A model generated the notes under the pieces. It saw only the letters and a program-made list of their open reading frames with translations. It made no database searches and was not told the origin of the DNA. The position numbers were made by a program, and so were the translations under genes. Shown here in pieces: positions 17,301 through 26,204 of a stretch of 64,000 nucleotides of DNA. The number at the start of each line of letters is the position of its first letter. Positions within the stretch are counted from its first letter, which is position 1. Source of the DNA: Cyanidium caldarium (taxonomy: Eukaryota > Rhodophyta > Bangiophyceae > Cyanidiales > Cyanidiaceae); NCBI GenBank assembly GCA_026184775.1, contig JANCYW010000005.1, positions 1 through 64,000 on the forward strand. The letters run 5' to 3'.

Positions 17301-19139
17301 CTAGAATATTCGCTTGCCGGTGCCGAACGCGGTGTACACCACGCTGCCCAGCAGGTAGAAAAAGATGGCGGTGGAGAACACCACCGACCAGGAGCCGCCA
17401 GTGACATCCAGCAGCCAGCCGGTCAACGCCACCCCGGTGATACCCGGTATGGTGGCCACGGTGTTGCTCAGCGCCAGCAACGAACCGGCGTATTGCGGCC
17501 CGATGTCGGCGTGATTGCTGTAAATGCCCGACTGCGAGAACGACGCCAGCCCCAACGCGGTGGCCATGTACACCACCGCCAACCGCGCATCATGCGTGCC
17601 GGCCACCAGCGCCAAGAACGCCGCCGGCCCCAGGAACCCGATCAGCTGCATGATCTTGCGCACCACGGTGGTGCTGAAACGGCCCGACGCCAGCATAGCA
17701 TCGGCTATCCAGCCGCTCGCGTTGGCGCCCAGAAACATGGTCAGCCACGGCATCACGCACAGCAGCGCCGACTGGTGCAGATCGAAACCCAGCGCCTGGT
17801 TAAAGTAGGTCGGCAACCACGCCAACAGCAGAAAGTACCCCCAGGTGCAACAGAAATGCCCGATCATAATCGCCCAGGTGGCCCGCTCACTCAGCAGCCG
17901 ACGCCACGGCACGTGCTGCTTGCGGGTGGCACCGACATCGGTCGCCGTCCCATCTCCACCACCATCAGCACTGCTGGGCGCGCGTCGTTGCATCTCCTGC
18001 TCCAAGTACCGCAGCTCGGTGTTGTCGATGGTCACGCTGTCTTGCGGCCGCGACGCGTTGGTGAATATCTCCCAGCAGACGTACCAGATCAGACCGGTCA
18101 TGCCGAAGATGTAGAACACGCTCTGCCAGCCGTTGGCGGCGATCATCCGCGGACACGCCAACAGCCCAATCACGCTGCCCATATACATCCCGCTGTAGAT
18201 GAGGCTGAGGGAGCGGGAGCGCTCCCGATCGGGCACCCACTGCGATATGAGGTTGTTCATGGCGGGCATCGCCACGCCCTCGCCCACACCCAGCAAAGCC
18301 CGCGCCAGCAACAGGCTTGGCAGGCCGAGCGAGGACGCCGCCGGCGTCAGGAAGGTCATGGCGCTCCAGGCGATCACGCCTGCCGCCAACACGCTGCGTC
18401 CGCCGAAGCGGTCGGCCAGGTAGCCGCCCGGCAACTGGGTCAGCATGTAGCCCCAGAAGAACGCCGACTGGATCAGGCCCACGGTGGTGGACGACCAGTG
18501 GAAGACGCTGCGCATCGGCAGGATCGCCACCGACAGGTTGATGCGATCGATGCTGTTGACCATAAACGCCAGGAAACAGAGGATGGTGATGCGGATGCGT
18601 TCCGGCACGCGTCCAAAGTCGTCGGGCGGCTGGGCGAGCCTACGGAGGTGGCGCTGACGGCGCTCCGGCGCTCCGTTGTGCTCCGCAGCGGCCAGTTCAG
18701 GGGGAGACGGAGAGGTGTCGGTGGGGGTGGCGTCCGTGCGGGCGGAGTCCGACTCGTCGCGCATGCACAGAGAACGGGTGGCGCGCCCCCAGGCGGGTGC
18801 GGGCGGCGTTGTCGGCCGCGCGAACCGCCCCCACCATCGTAAGGAAGCGTTGGAGATGAAGGCAGCTGACCGAGACGTTCGCAGAATCGGAAACACGCGA
18901 CCACCATTCCCAGCGCAGACGGATCGAGCGCGGTCGCGTTCCCCACCGCTACGGCAGCGGCGGCTTCCCGCCTCCCGGGAAACGCCACCCGCCGCCGCCA
19001 GGGACCAACCGCCGGTGTGGAGGAAGGCCGCAGTCGACCGCTGTCTGTGACTGTCACCGGTGCTCGTTGCCACGCACTGACTGTACATTCGTCTGAAGCT
19101 GCTCGTTTCTCTCAAGGTGTGCGGCATTTTCGCTTCCAT
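17301..19139 (-). CDS. Anion/phosphate transporter of the PHT4/ANTR (SLC17-like) family
   Basis: 612 aa from ATG 19139. A major-facilitator protein of the SLC17-related plant group, which moves phosphate or organic anions across plastid and other membranes. After a ~190-residue Arg/Ser-rich extension, compatible with a plastid transit peptide, the first membrane helix region carries MVNSIDRINLSVAILPM, then GYMLTQLPGGYLADRFGGR (the MFS loop 2-3 motif), ARALLGVGEGVAMPAMNNLI and WVPDRERSRSLSLIYSGMY, all typical of PHT4/ANTR proteins. About twelve hydrophobic segments are split by a hydrophilic central loop. Substrate and membrane cannot be settled from sequence. Confidence 0.85.
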   Translation of the reverse strand: MEAKMPHTLRETSSFRRMYSQCVATSTGDSHRQRSTAAFLHTGGWSLAAAGGVSREAGSRRCRSGGERDRARSVCAGNGGRVFPILRTSRSAAFISNASLRWWGRFARPTTPPAPAWGRATRSLCMRDESDSARTDATPTDTSPSPPELAAAEHNGAPERRQRHLRRLAQPPDDFGRVPERIRITILCFLAFMVNSIDRINLSVAILPMRSVFHWSSTTVGLIQSAFFWGYMLTQLPGGYLADRFGGRSVLAAGVIAWSAMTFLTPAASSLGLPSLLLARALLGVGEGVAMPAMNNLISQWVPDRERSRSLSLIYSGMYMGSVIGLLACPRMIAANGWQSVFYIFGMTGLIWYVCWEIFTNASRPQDSVTIDNTELRYLEQEMQRRAPSSADGGGDGTATDVGATRKQHVPWRRLLSERATWAIMIGHFCCTWGYFLLLAWLPTYFNQALGFDLHQSALLCVMPWLTMFLGANASGWIADAMLASGRFSTTVVRKIMQLIGFLGPAAFLALVAGTHDARLAVVYMATALGLASFSQSGIYSNHADIGPQYAGSLLALSNTVATIPGITGVALTGWLLDVTGGSWSVVFSTAIFFYLLGSVVYTAFGTGKRIF

Positions 19140-19689
19140 TCACCAACGCGATAGGTGCCCGCCCAACACCGCCGGAGTGCCGCGAATCGGCCGGTGCGAC
19201 GCCATGCCGAGGCGTTGCACAGCGTGGAGCACCCCCGAAGAGGAGACAGGAAGGGGAATGTGTGCGTGCCCCATAGAAGAGACAGAGGCCCGCTGGAAGC
19301 GAGCGGGCAATAGTCGGCGGCTCTATGAGTGGCTCTGGGAACTCTCCGCGACCAACTCGAGGTATATCATCGCAACCGGGAAGGGACGGGCGTCCAACGC
19401 TGTGGAGCCGCATCGTTGGGTGTCTCAACCGACTCGAGTGACCCTCCATCTTTTCGTAGTCGGTCTGCTCTGGTGGCATTCGCATGCTGGGATGCACGGT
19501 GGGAAACGCCTCAGCGACGCCGGTCGGCTGCAGTCGTCTGGAACGGCACGTGTCGGCGGTCGGTCGAGATGGGAGAGGGCAGTTGCACAATTTTCAGACG
19601 CTAATCAGTGGGGAAGCCTCTTTATCGTACGTGCCTGAACTGCTGGTGTGGGCGCTTGTACGCGCCGGTTCCCCCTCTTCCTCACGGCT
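19140..19689. other. Divergent promoter region, PHT4-like / HSCB
   Basis: About 550 bp separating two divergent start codons. Frames on both strands are short and composition-driven. Nothing else recognisable. Confidence 0.5.
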
Positions 19690-20622
19690 ATGCAAACCGC
19701 CGGTCGAAGGTGGGCCGCGGCGGCGCGACGAGGTCGCCTCTTCCCGCGGGCGCGACCACTGCACCGTTACGTGTCGCCCAGAGAGTGCTTCAGAGCGTCT
19801 TTTTTAGCGGAACAAGCTACTCTACGCTCATTTTCGACTAGCGTTCCCACAGGGTACGCCCCCCATTTGTTGGCGACGCGTCTCGTTCCCCCCACGCTGC
19901 ACCGACGATCTCTCGTCCGCTTCGCAACGCACGAGGCGCCCCGGTCGGCTCCGGCGAGCTGCTGGAGCTGCGGGCAGCAACGCACACCCGAGACGCGCGC
20001 CCAGACTGCGCCCCTGGACCTCTTCACTTGTGCGCGCTGCGGACGGGTGCAACCGACGCCGCCAGAGTGGGCGGACTTTTTCGCCGTCTTCCGACTGCCG
20101 CGCTCGTTCCGAGTGGACGTGGAGCTTTTGCAATCGCGCCACAAAGAACTGCAACGGGCACTGCATCCGGACATTTTCCTACAACGACGGCAGGGCGACG
20201 CGGACCCGCAGGTGGATGCCACCGAGCGCGACGTGGCCCAGCAGGCGTCCGCGCTGGTCAATGCTGCCCTGGACATTCTGCGCACACCGCACCTGCGGGC
20301 CAAGTACATGCTCGCGGCGCATGGCATCTCGCTAGACGACGAACACGCGGAGACCGACATGCAGCGTCCACTGCCAGTAGACTTTTTACACGAGGTGATG
20401 GAGTTTCGGGAGGAGATGGAAGAGGCGAGCGAGGAGCCGGAACGCCTGCGGGCACTGCTGAACATCAACGACGGCAAGATGCACGCCGTGTGTGAACAGT
20501 TACAGGAGGCGTTTGCGCGGGCCGAGCACGACGCCCCCGAGTCACTGGAGACGTGCCGCAGCCTCACGGCGCGCTTGCAGTTTTTGCACACCATCCGAGC
20601 CGAGCTGGTGGAGCGGTTGTGA
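19690..20622 (+). CDS. HSCB: Fe-S cluster co-chaperone HscB (Jac1)
   Basis: 310 aa from the first ATG, 19690. HscB recruits the mitochondrial Hsp70 to the Isu scaffold for Fe-S cluster transfer. The first ~90 residues are basic and Ser/Arg-rich with FATHE, fitting a mitochondrial presequence. Then come two CxxC pairs (SCWSCGQQ and FTCARCGR), the zinc-binding domain seen in eukaryotic HSCB, followed by a J domain containing DFFAVFRLPRSF and the invariant HPD in ALHPDIFLQ. The C-terminal helical domain (LPVDFLHEVMEFREEMEEA) is the ISCU-binding part and resembles LP..FLMEVLELRE of the family. Confidence 0.92.
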   Translation: MQTAGRRWAAAARRGRLFPRARPLHRYVSPRECFRASFLAEQATLRSFSTSVPTGYAPHLLATRLVPPTLHRRSLVRFATHEAPRSAPASCWSCGQQRTPETRAQTAPLDLFTCARCGRVQPTPPEWADFFAVFRLPRSFRVDVELLQSRHKELQRALHPDIFLQRRQGDADPQVDATERDVAQQASALVNAALDILRTPHLRAKYMLAAHGISLDDEHAETDMQRPLPVDFLHEVMEFREEMEEASEEPERLRALLNINDGKMHAVCEQLQEAFARAEHDAPESLETCRSLTARLQFLHTIRAELVERL

Positions 20623-20672
20623 ACCGGATATGGAATAGGGACCGGGACGCCGCACGAATGCCTCTCCACTCC

Positions 20673-21059
20673 TCATAGCGGCCCGACCGCAACGGCCTCG
20701 ATGCGTTCCGACTCTGTTGGCGGCGACTCGTGTAGTCGCAGCACGTGCGCTCGTCGCTCGTGCAGCTGCATCATGTACTGGAGTTCGGGCCAGCGATTGG
20801 GCGACACCTGTCGGGTCGCCGCCACCGGCTGCCGTCCGCGTCCCCGTTCGCGATCCGCCACCGCTGCACCGATGGCATCCTCCATTTTGTCCCGCCGTCG
20901 CTGCCGTCGCTGACACCACGCAGCCGGCGACAAGCGTTGACCCATCACGCAGTGAAAACGTGCGTCGGAGGCGTTGCCGTCATCGTCTACCCGTCGCCAA
21001 AACGACGCCTCCCCTGCAAAACAAACCGCGTGCACCTGCCCCCTGGAAACGTTCACCAT
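20673..21059 (-). CDS. Possible small protein, unknown
   Basis: A 128-codon frame from ATG 21059 (open upstream to an ATG at 21377) lies between HSCB and MCM4 on the opposite strand. It is Arg/Gln-rich with a central RRQRRRDKMEDAIG and ends in a short helical stretch (RWPELQYMMQLHERRAH). No domain or signal is recognised. It fills what would otherwise be a 758-bp gap and would be divergent from MCM4, which is the only contextual support; a chance frame is possible. Confidence 0.3.
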   Translation of the reverse strand: MVNVSRGQVHAVCFAGEASFWRRVDDDGNASDARFHCVMGQRLSPAAWCQRRQRRRDKMEDAIGAAVADRERGRGRQPVAATRQVSPNRWPELQYMMQLHERRAHVLRLHESPPTESERIEAVAVGPL

Positions 21060-21380
21060 CGTGCGCAAGCGACAAGCGCGCCCGATCGCCGACGAACGGG
21101 GCCGCGCCCGCTGGAAGATTGCGCGCGATGGTGAGCACTGCGGAACGCGGGCACCGCCGAACGTCCCCTGCGAACACGAAGGGAAGCAGTGTCCCTTTCC
21201 GAATCCACCGAATCGCCGATTTCCCTTATCGCCCAGCTGAAGGCACGGATTCGGCGAAAGTGCCGGCGCATCCGGCGCTGGCGGGAGCGTTGGCGGGAAG
21301 AGCCGCTCCCCGGGCCACGCCGCTTTGCACAGACGCAAAGCGCCGGCAGCCGCGACCATCGCCACCATTTTGCGCACGTC

Positions 21381-24173
21381 ATGAGCACGCCCAATTCATC
21401 GGACACGGGTCCGTCTGATGCAGCGGCGGCGAATGCCACGCCGTCCAGCCAGGAGCCAACACCGACGACCGGAGCGTGGGTGATGCCCACCTCGCCTGGC
21501 CATGGCGGCGGCAGCGCCTCGGACGCTTCCCAATTGCGCCTGTCGTCGGTGCCCCTGAGCGGCACCGAGGCGTGGGCGCTGTCTTCGGCTGGACCCAGTG
21601 GCAGACGCCCTGCAGCGGTCACACCGCACGGCACCTCGAGCGCGGTGGTGAGCGCCACCCCGGCCAGGCTGTCGAGCGGACGTCGCGAACTGGGCGAGGC
21701 GCCGTTTGGGGCGCGCGCCCCTGCCGCGGCAGCGTCCGCCGCCTCGTTGACGCCGCGGGTGCTGCATATGCCCTCCGAGTCGGAGTTGAGTGTCATTGCG
21801 GGCGGCGCTCGCGGGCCCTCTAGCGACGAGGGCGCGGCGCCGACGCGGGTGCTTTGGGGCACCGACCTGTCTGTAGACGAGGTGCACGCCCGCCTGCTGG
21901 CGTTTTTGCGCGAGTATCGCGACACCGAGGACACCACCGTAGCGCTGTACACGCGGGCGCTGTACCGCCTGCACGAGACCGAGTCGTACACCCTGAACGT
22001 AGACCTGCAGCACCTGCGCGCCCACGATGCCGACCTGTACAAGAAGGCAGTGCGCTATCCGTCCGACGTGATCAACCTGTTCGATCTGGCGGTGAACAAC
22101 CTGTACACTGAGATGTTTCCCGGCACCGCCGCGGACGAACGGCCGCAACGCCTGCTGGTGCGGGTCTACCACCTGGGCGCGTGCCACTCGCTGCGCACCC
22201 TGGAGCCGGCCCAGCTGGATCAGTTGGCGTCGCTGCAGGGCATGGTCATTCGCAGCAGTCATGTCATTCCCGACCTGGTGGACGCGTTCTACCGCTGCGT
22301 GCACTGTCAGCACACGACGCATGTGCCGGTGGAGCACGGTCGCATCCAGGAGCCGCCGTCGTGCGCGCGCTGCGGCCTCAAGTCGGCCTACCAGCTGGTG
22401 CACAATCGGTGCGGCTTCTCCGACAAGCAGGTGGTACGGTTGCAGGAAGCGCCCGAGCACGTGCCGCAGGGCGAGACGCCCGCCTCCATCACCCTGGTCA
22501 CGTACGAGGACATGGTGGACGCGGTGAAACCCGGCGACCGCATCGAGGTGACCGGCATTTATCGCGCCGCCCCTATCCGCCTCAACCCGCGCATGCGCAA
22601 CGTGCGCTCGGTGTACCGCACCTACCTGGACGTGGTGCACATCAAGCACTCGGATCGGCGGCGGCTGACAGACGTGCCCGACGCTACCGATGTGGACGCG
22701 CTGCCGCCGGCCGAGACTGCCGAGGCACCCGCCGCCAGCTCGAGTGCGGCAACCGAATACGCCAACCCACCCGAGAGCAATCCGCTGCCGGAACTCACCG
22801 CCAGCATGCAAGCGCACATCCGCCAGCTGGCCGCACAGCCCCACATCTACGAGCGTCTGGTGGCCTCGCTGGCGCCGTCCATCTGGGGCATGGAGGACGT
22901 GAAGCGGGGCGTGCTGCTGCAGCTGTTCGGCGGCACCAAGAAAGACTTTTCAGAGGCGGGCGGCACGCGATTCCGCTCGGAGATCAACGTGCTGCTGGTG
23001 GGCGACCCGGGCGTGTCCAAATCGCAACTGCTCGGCTACGTACACCGCATTGCCCCGCGCGGCATCTACACCTCGGGGCGCGGCTCCTCGGCGGTCGGCC
23101 TCACCGCCTACGTGACGCGCGACCCGGACACCCGCGAGATGGTGCTCGAGTCCGGCGCGCTGGTGCTGTCGGATCGCGGCATCTGCTGCATCGATGAATT
23201 CGACAAGATGAGCGAACAGTCGCGCACCATCATGCACGAGGCGATGGAGCAGCAGACCATCTCCATCGCCAAGGCCGGCATCATCGCCACGCTGAACGCG
23301 CGCACGGCGGTGCTGGCCGCGGCCAATCCCGTCGAGTCGCGCTACAACCCGCGCCTGTCGGTGATCGATAACATCCAGATGCCGCCGACGCTGCTGTCGC
23401 GCTTTGACCTCATCTACCTGGTGCTGGACAAGCCGTCCGCCGACGAGGACCGCCGCCTCGCCCGCCACATCGTGTCGCTGTTCTATGACCGCGAGGACGG
23501 CCACGACAGCGACGCCAACGACGCCGTTGTTGTGGGTGGCTCGGACGAGTCACTGCCGTTGATGGACTTGCCCACGTTGGCGGCGTACATTTCCTACGCG
23601 CGCGAGCACGTGCATCCGCGGCTGTCGGCCGCGGCCAGCGAGCGTCTCATCTCCGGCTATCTGGATATGCGGCGGTTGGGATCGGCGGGCGCCTCCTTCG
23701 GCGGCCAAAAAACCATCACCGCCACCCCGCGGCAGTTGGAGGCGTTGGTGCGGCTGTCGGAGGCGCACGCCAAAGCGCGCCTGTCGGAAACAGTGGAGTT
23801 GGCGGATGTGGACGAAGCGCTGCGGCTGATGCGCGTGGCCACGCAGCAGGCCGCCACCGACCCGGTCACCGGCACCATCGACATGGACCTGCTGGCCACC
23901 GGGCGCAGTGCGGCCTCGCGCGCTCGCATCACCGAGCTGGCGCGGTCCGTGTGGGAGCTGCTGCAGGCGCGCGACGGCCTCGGGCCGTTCCGCAAGCACG
24001 CCCTCCTGCACGAACTGCGACAACAGGCGGCGGCGGCGGCGGCGGGTAGCGGGTCCGGTGACACGTCCGATATTAGCGAGCAGGATTTCGACGACGCCCT
24101 CCGTCGCCTGCAGGATGAAGAGCGGGTGCGCCTCCAGGCTGGCGGCAGCAGCATCGTCAAAGTGCGCGGATGA
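21381..24173 (+). CDS. MCM4: DNA replication licensing factor MCM4
   Basis: 930 aa from ATG 21381. MCM4 is one of six subunits of the replicative helicase MCM2-7. After a ~140-residue Ser/Thr/Pro-rich tail (typical of MCM4, a target of DDK and CDK) follows the N-terminal domain with zinc-finger cysteines 306/309 and 328/331, then MCM4-specific strings such as VYHLGACHSLRTL, IRSSHVIPDLVDAF, CGFSDKQVVRLQEAP and TYLDVVHIKHS. The AAA+ core has Walker A GDPGVSKSQ (541-549), Walker B CIDEFDKM (D605, E606) and the arginine finger SRFDL (R674). A C-terminal winged-helix segment ends in VRLQAGGSSIVKV. The stop is 11 bp from the convergent TCAIM-like gene. Confidence 0.94.
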   Translation: MSTPNSSDTGPSDAAAANATPSSQEPTPTTGAWVMPTSPGHGGGSASDASQLRLSSVPLSGTEAWALSSAGPSGRRPAAVTPHGTSSAVVSATPARLSSGRRELGEAPFGARAPAAAASAASLTPRVLHMPSESELSVIAGGARGPSSDEGAAPTRVLWGTDLSVDEVHARLLAFLREYRDTEDTTVALYTRALYRLHETESYTLNVDLQHLRAHDADLYKKAVRYPSDVINLFDLAVNNLYTEMFPGTAADERPQRLLVRVYHLGACHSLRTLEPAQLDQLASLQGMVIRSSHVIPDLVDAFYRCVHCQHTTHVPVEHGRIQEPPSCARCGLKSAYQLVHNRCGFSDKQVVRLQEAPEHVPQGETPASITLVTYEDMVDAVKPGDRIEVTGIYRAAPIRLNPRMRNVRSVYRTYLDVVHIKHSDRRRLTDVPDATDVDALPPAETAEAPAASSSAATEYANPPESNPLPELTASMQAHIRQLAAQPHIYERLVASLAPSIWGMEDVKRGVLLQLFGGTKKDFSEAGGTRFRSEINVLLVGDPGVSKSQLLGYVHRIAPRGIYTSGRGSSAVGLTAYVTRDPDTREMVLESGALVLSDRGICCIDEFDKMSEQSRTIMHEAMEQQTISIAKAGIIATLNARTAVLAAANPVESRYNPRLSVIDNIQMPPTLLSRFDLIYLVLDKPSADEDRRLARHIVSLFYDREDGHDSDANDAVVVGGSDESLPLMDLPTLAAYISYAREHVHPRLSAAASERLISGYLDMRRLGSAGASFGGQKTITATPRQLEALVRLSEAHAKARLSETVELADVDEALRLMRVATQQAATDPVTGTIDMDLLATGRSAASRARITELARSVWELLQARDGLGPFRKHALLHELRQQAAAAAAGSGSGDTSDISEQDFDDALRRLQDEERVRLQAGGSSIVKVRG

Positions 24174-24184
24174 GGCAGACCGAA

Positions 24185-25879
24185 TCACCTCCCGATAAAG
24201 TGGTCCACACGCAGCACCAGTTCGCCCTCCTCATTCACCGCATCCCGATCACCGATACGCACCGCTTGGCCGTCCAGCCACGGTCGCAACGCCGCGCTGT
24301 GCGTCAGCAGGTGGCGACAGCAGCACGCAAAGGTGTCCGCATCCACACAGCGCTCATCGCGCCGCAGATACTCCATGCGATACCGTTGCAGCAGCGTGCG
24401 ATACAGGGATAGCTGCGCCGCCTGTTGCTGAGCGTGCTGGCGGGCCGCAGCGGCCGCCGTGGGCGCCTGCATCCGCAGATACTCCACGATCGCCGCCGCG
24501 CTGGCGTACAGCGGGTATTGCAGAATGCCCAGCGGGCGCAGATGCCGGAACGGGTGCTGCGGTGTGGCCGCCATGAGCGACACCTGCGCGGCATCGGCGC
24601 GCGTCGTGTCGCTGTCCCACAACGGTGTGCGGCTCGCGGTCACATACTGCAGCAGGCGGTTCAGTTGACAGACGTACAGCGGTGACGGTTCCACCGCGCG
24701 CGAGGCGTACACGTGGCGGATGCCGAGCGCCTGCGCCACGCTCGCCTCCGCCGCCGGACGTACTTGTCGTTGCACGCGCCGCCGCTGACAGGCGGCCGCG
24801 AACGCCGCGCCGTGCAGACGGCGTTGCCACAACTCGCGGGGATGTTCATCGCCCACCAAATGCAGTTGATCATGCGCGTCCACAAACTCGTCGCCGAGCG
24901 TGGCATCCGCCGGCAGTGTGTCGGCATGCTGATGCAGGACGATCGTCCCGCCGTCTGTGGTGCTGGAGAAAGGCCCTGGGGGGCGGCGCAATGCGGCCCG
25001 CATATCCGTCTCCAGGGCGTCCGCCAGCTGGCGGAACAATTGCAACCGCTCGGCAGCATCGGTGCGGGCAGCAGTGACCGGGTCAATGCTAACGCACAGT
25101 CCGTGCACTCGCTGCAGTGTCTGGTGGTAGAGGCGCTCCTCCAGATGCGCGCCGCTGACGTGCGGATGCGTGCCGACCAGCATCGACGTGCGCACCGTCT
25201 GACGGCGCATCCGCGCAGCCGGTGCGTAATGCCGCAAAAAGTACAACAGCGAGTGGCCGTCGTCGTCGTCGTCGGGCCGGACCGGGCTCGCCATGGGACG
25301 CACCGTGGCACGTCCAGCATCGTTCTCCAGCGCCGCCAGCGGCATCGCTTGCCACGGCTGTAGCGGCGGCAGATTGAGCGCTGCGTACACGCTGGTCAGC
25401 GCCCGCCAAAACTCCTCCGGTCGCCGATACCGTAGCAGGAAGCGTCGCGGCGATGCGACCATGGCCGCCGTATCGCTCTCTGCAGGCGCACCGCGTGCAC
25501 GCCGCATGGCATACAGCTCTAGTTGATGCGGCCGGCGGGCAAACTCGTCCCGCCAGCGCGCCCACTCCGCACGCACCCGCGATGTCTCTCCGTCGCCGGA
25601 TATCCGCACCGACCACTGCCCCAGCTGCTCCACAGTGGCTCGCAGCTGCGACAGTGTCGTGCCGTTGACCCGCGCCTCACTGGGGTACTGTTGCAACAGC
25701 AGATCGGGGTGTGTCAGGCGATACAGCGGCCGCAGACACCGCCGCATCGCTTCCACCGCATTGAGGCCGCCCACGGACGCCGCCGCCGCCGACTGTTGTG
25801 CACTGAGCGCCCGGACGGGAATTGAGAAACGTGCTCCAAAAGTCGGATAACGGCTCGGTTGCAGCTGCAGCCACTTCAT
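24185..25879 (-). CDS. TCAIM-like mitochondrial protein (DUF4460/DUF4461)
   Basis: 564 aa from ATG 25879. Homologous to animal TCAIM, a mitochondrial matrix protein named after a T-cell phenotype whose biochemical role in other lineages is unclear. The start, MKWLQLQPSRYPTFGARF, is a good mitochondrial presequence. The N-terminal domain has AMRRCLRPLYRLTHPDLLLQ and VNGTTLSQLRATVEQL, matching the LRPFYFAVHPD and VNENSL blocks of DUF4460 (a J-domain-like fold). The C-terminus VDADTFACCCRHLLTHSAALRPWL matches the CCKRLLEQSLPYL block of DUF4461. The rest is long, helical and Arg/Gln-rich. Function in a red alga is unknown. Confidence 0.8.
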   Translation of the reverse strand: MKWLQLQPSRYPTFGARFSIPVRALSAQQSAAAASVGGLNAVEAMRRCLRPLYRLTHPDLLLQQYPSEARVNGTTLSQLRATVEQLGQWSVRISGDGETSRVRAEWARWRDEFARRPHQLELYAMRRARGAPAESDTAAMVASPRRFLLRYRRPEEFWRALTSVYAALNLPPLQPWQAMPLAALENDAGRATVRPMASPVRPDDDDDGHSLLYFLRHYAPAARMRRQTVRTSMLVGTHPHVSGAHLEERLYHQTLQRVHGLCVSIDPVTAARTDAAERLQLFRQLADALETDMRAALRRPPGPFSSTTDGGTIVLHQHADTLPADATLGDEFVDAHDQLHLVGDEHPRELWQRRLHGAAFAAACQRRRVQRQVRPAAEASVAQALGIRHVYASRAVEPSPLYVCQLNRLLQYVTASRTPLWDSDTTRADAAQVSLMAATPQHPFRHLRPLGILQYPLYASAAAIVEYLRMQAPTAAAAARQHAQQQAAQLSLYRTLLQRYRMEYLRRDERCVDADTFACCCRHLLTHSAALRPWLDGQAVRIGDRDAVNEEGELVLRVDHFIGR

Positions 25880-26204
25880 GGCCAGCGGGAGCACCAGTCG
25901 TCGCAGTGCCGACGCTCTCCCAGACCGAGTACCGAAGCGGTCACCCTTTCCAGACCATCACCTCTCCTGAGCGTGTGCTCTCGGACTAACAGCCTCTTCG
26001 CGCTCACACACAACTGCAGCAACCCTTCATCCCTCTCGTCACCCACTCCCCCATACTTTCACCGCGCTCAAGTCCATCCCTCCCCTCCGCTCCACCGGCT
26101 GCAACCCGCCTCGTTCGCCACCGACACCGATTCTGTCCTGCTCTCGGTCGCGCGTTATTCCCGTCAGCCGCTGCCGACACTCCACAGCTGACGACGGCTC
26201 CTTC
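25880..26204. other. Divergent promoter, TCAIM-like / MetRS
   Basis: 325 bp between two divergent ATGs, pyrimidine-rich on the + strand. It contains an ACTAAC near 25985 followed by CTGCAG near 26018, which could be branch and acceptor of a 5'-leader intron of MetRS, but no good donor is evident. Confidence 0.45.

Noticed and set aside
17226-18842. A 538-codon + strand frame opposite the PHT4-like transporter
   Set aside because: Antisense shadow of a gene with clear membrane helices and family motifs; the translation is Arg/His/Gln-rich with no domain.
25985-26023. A 5'-leader intron end upstream of MetRS (ACTAAC then CTGCAG)
   Set aside because: No plausible donor or upstream exon could be identified, and the MetRS frame is complete from the ATG at 26205.
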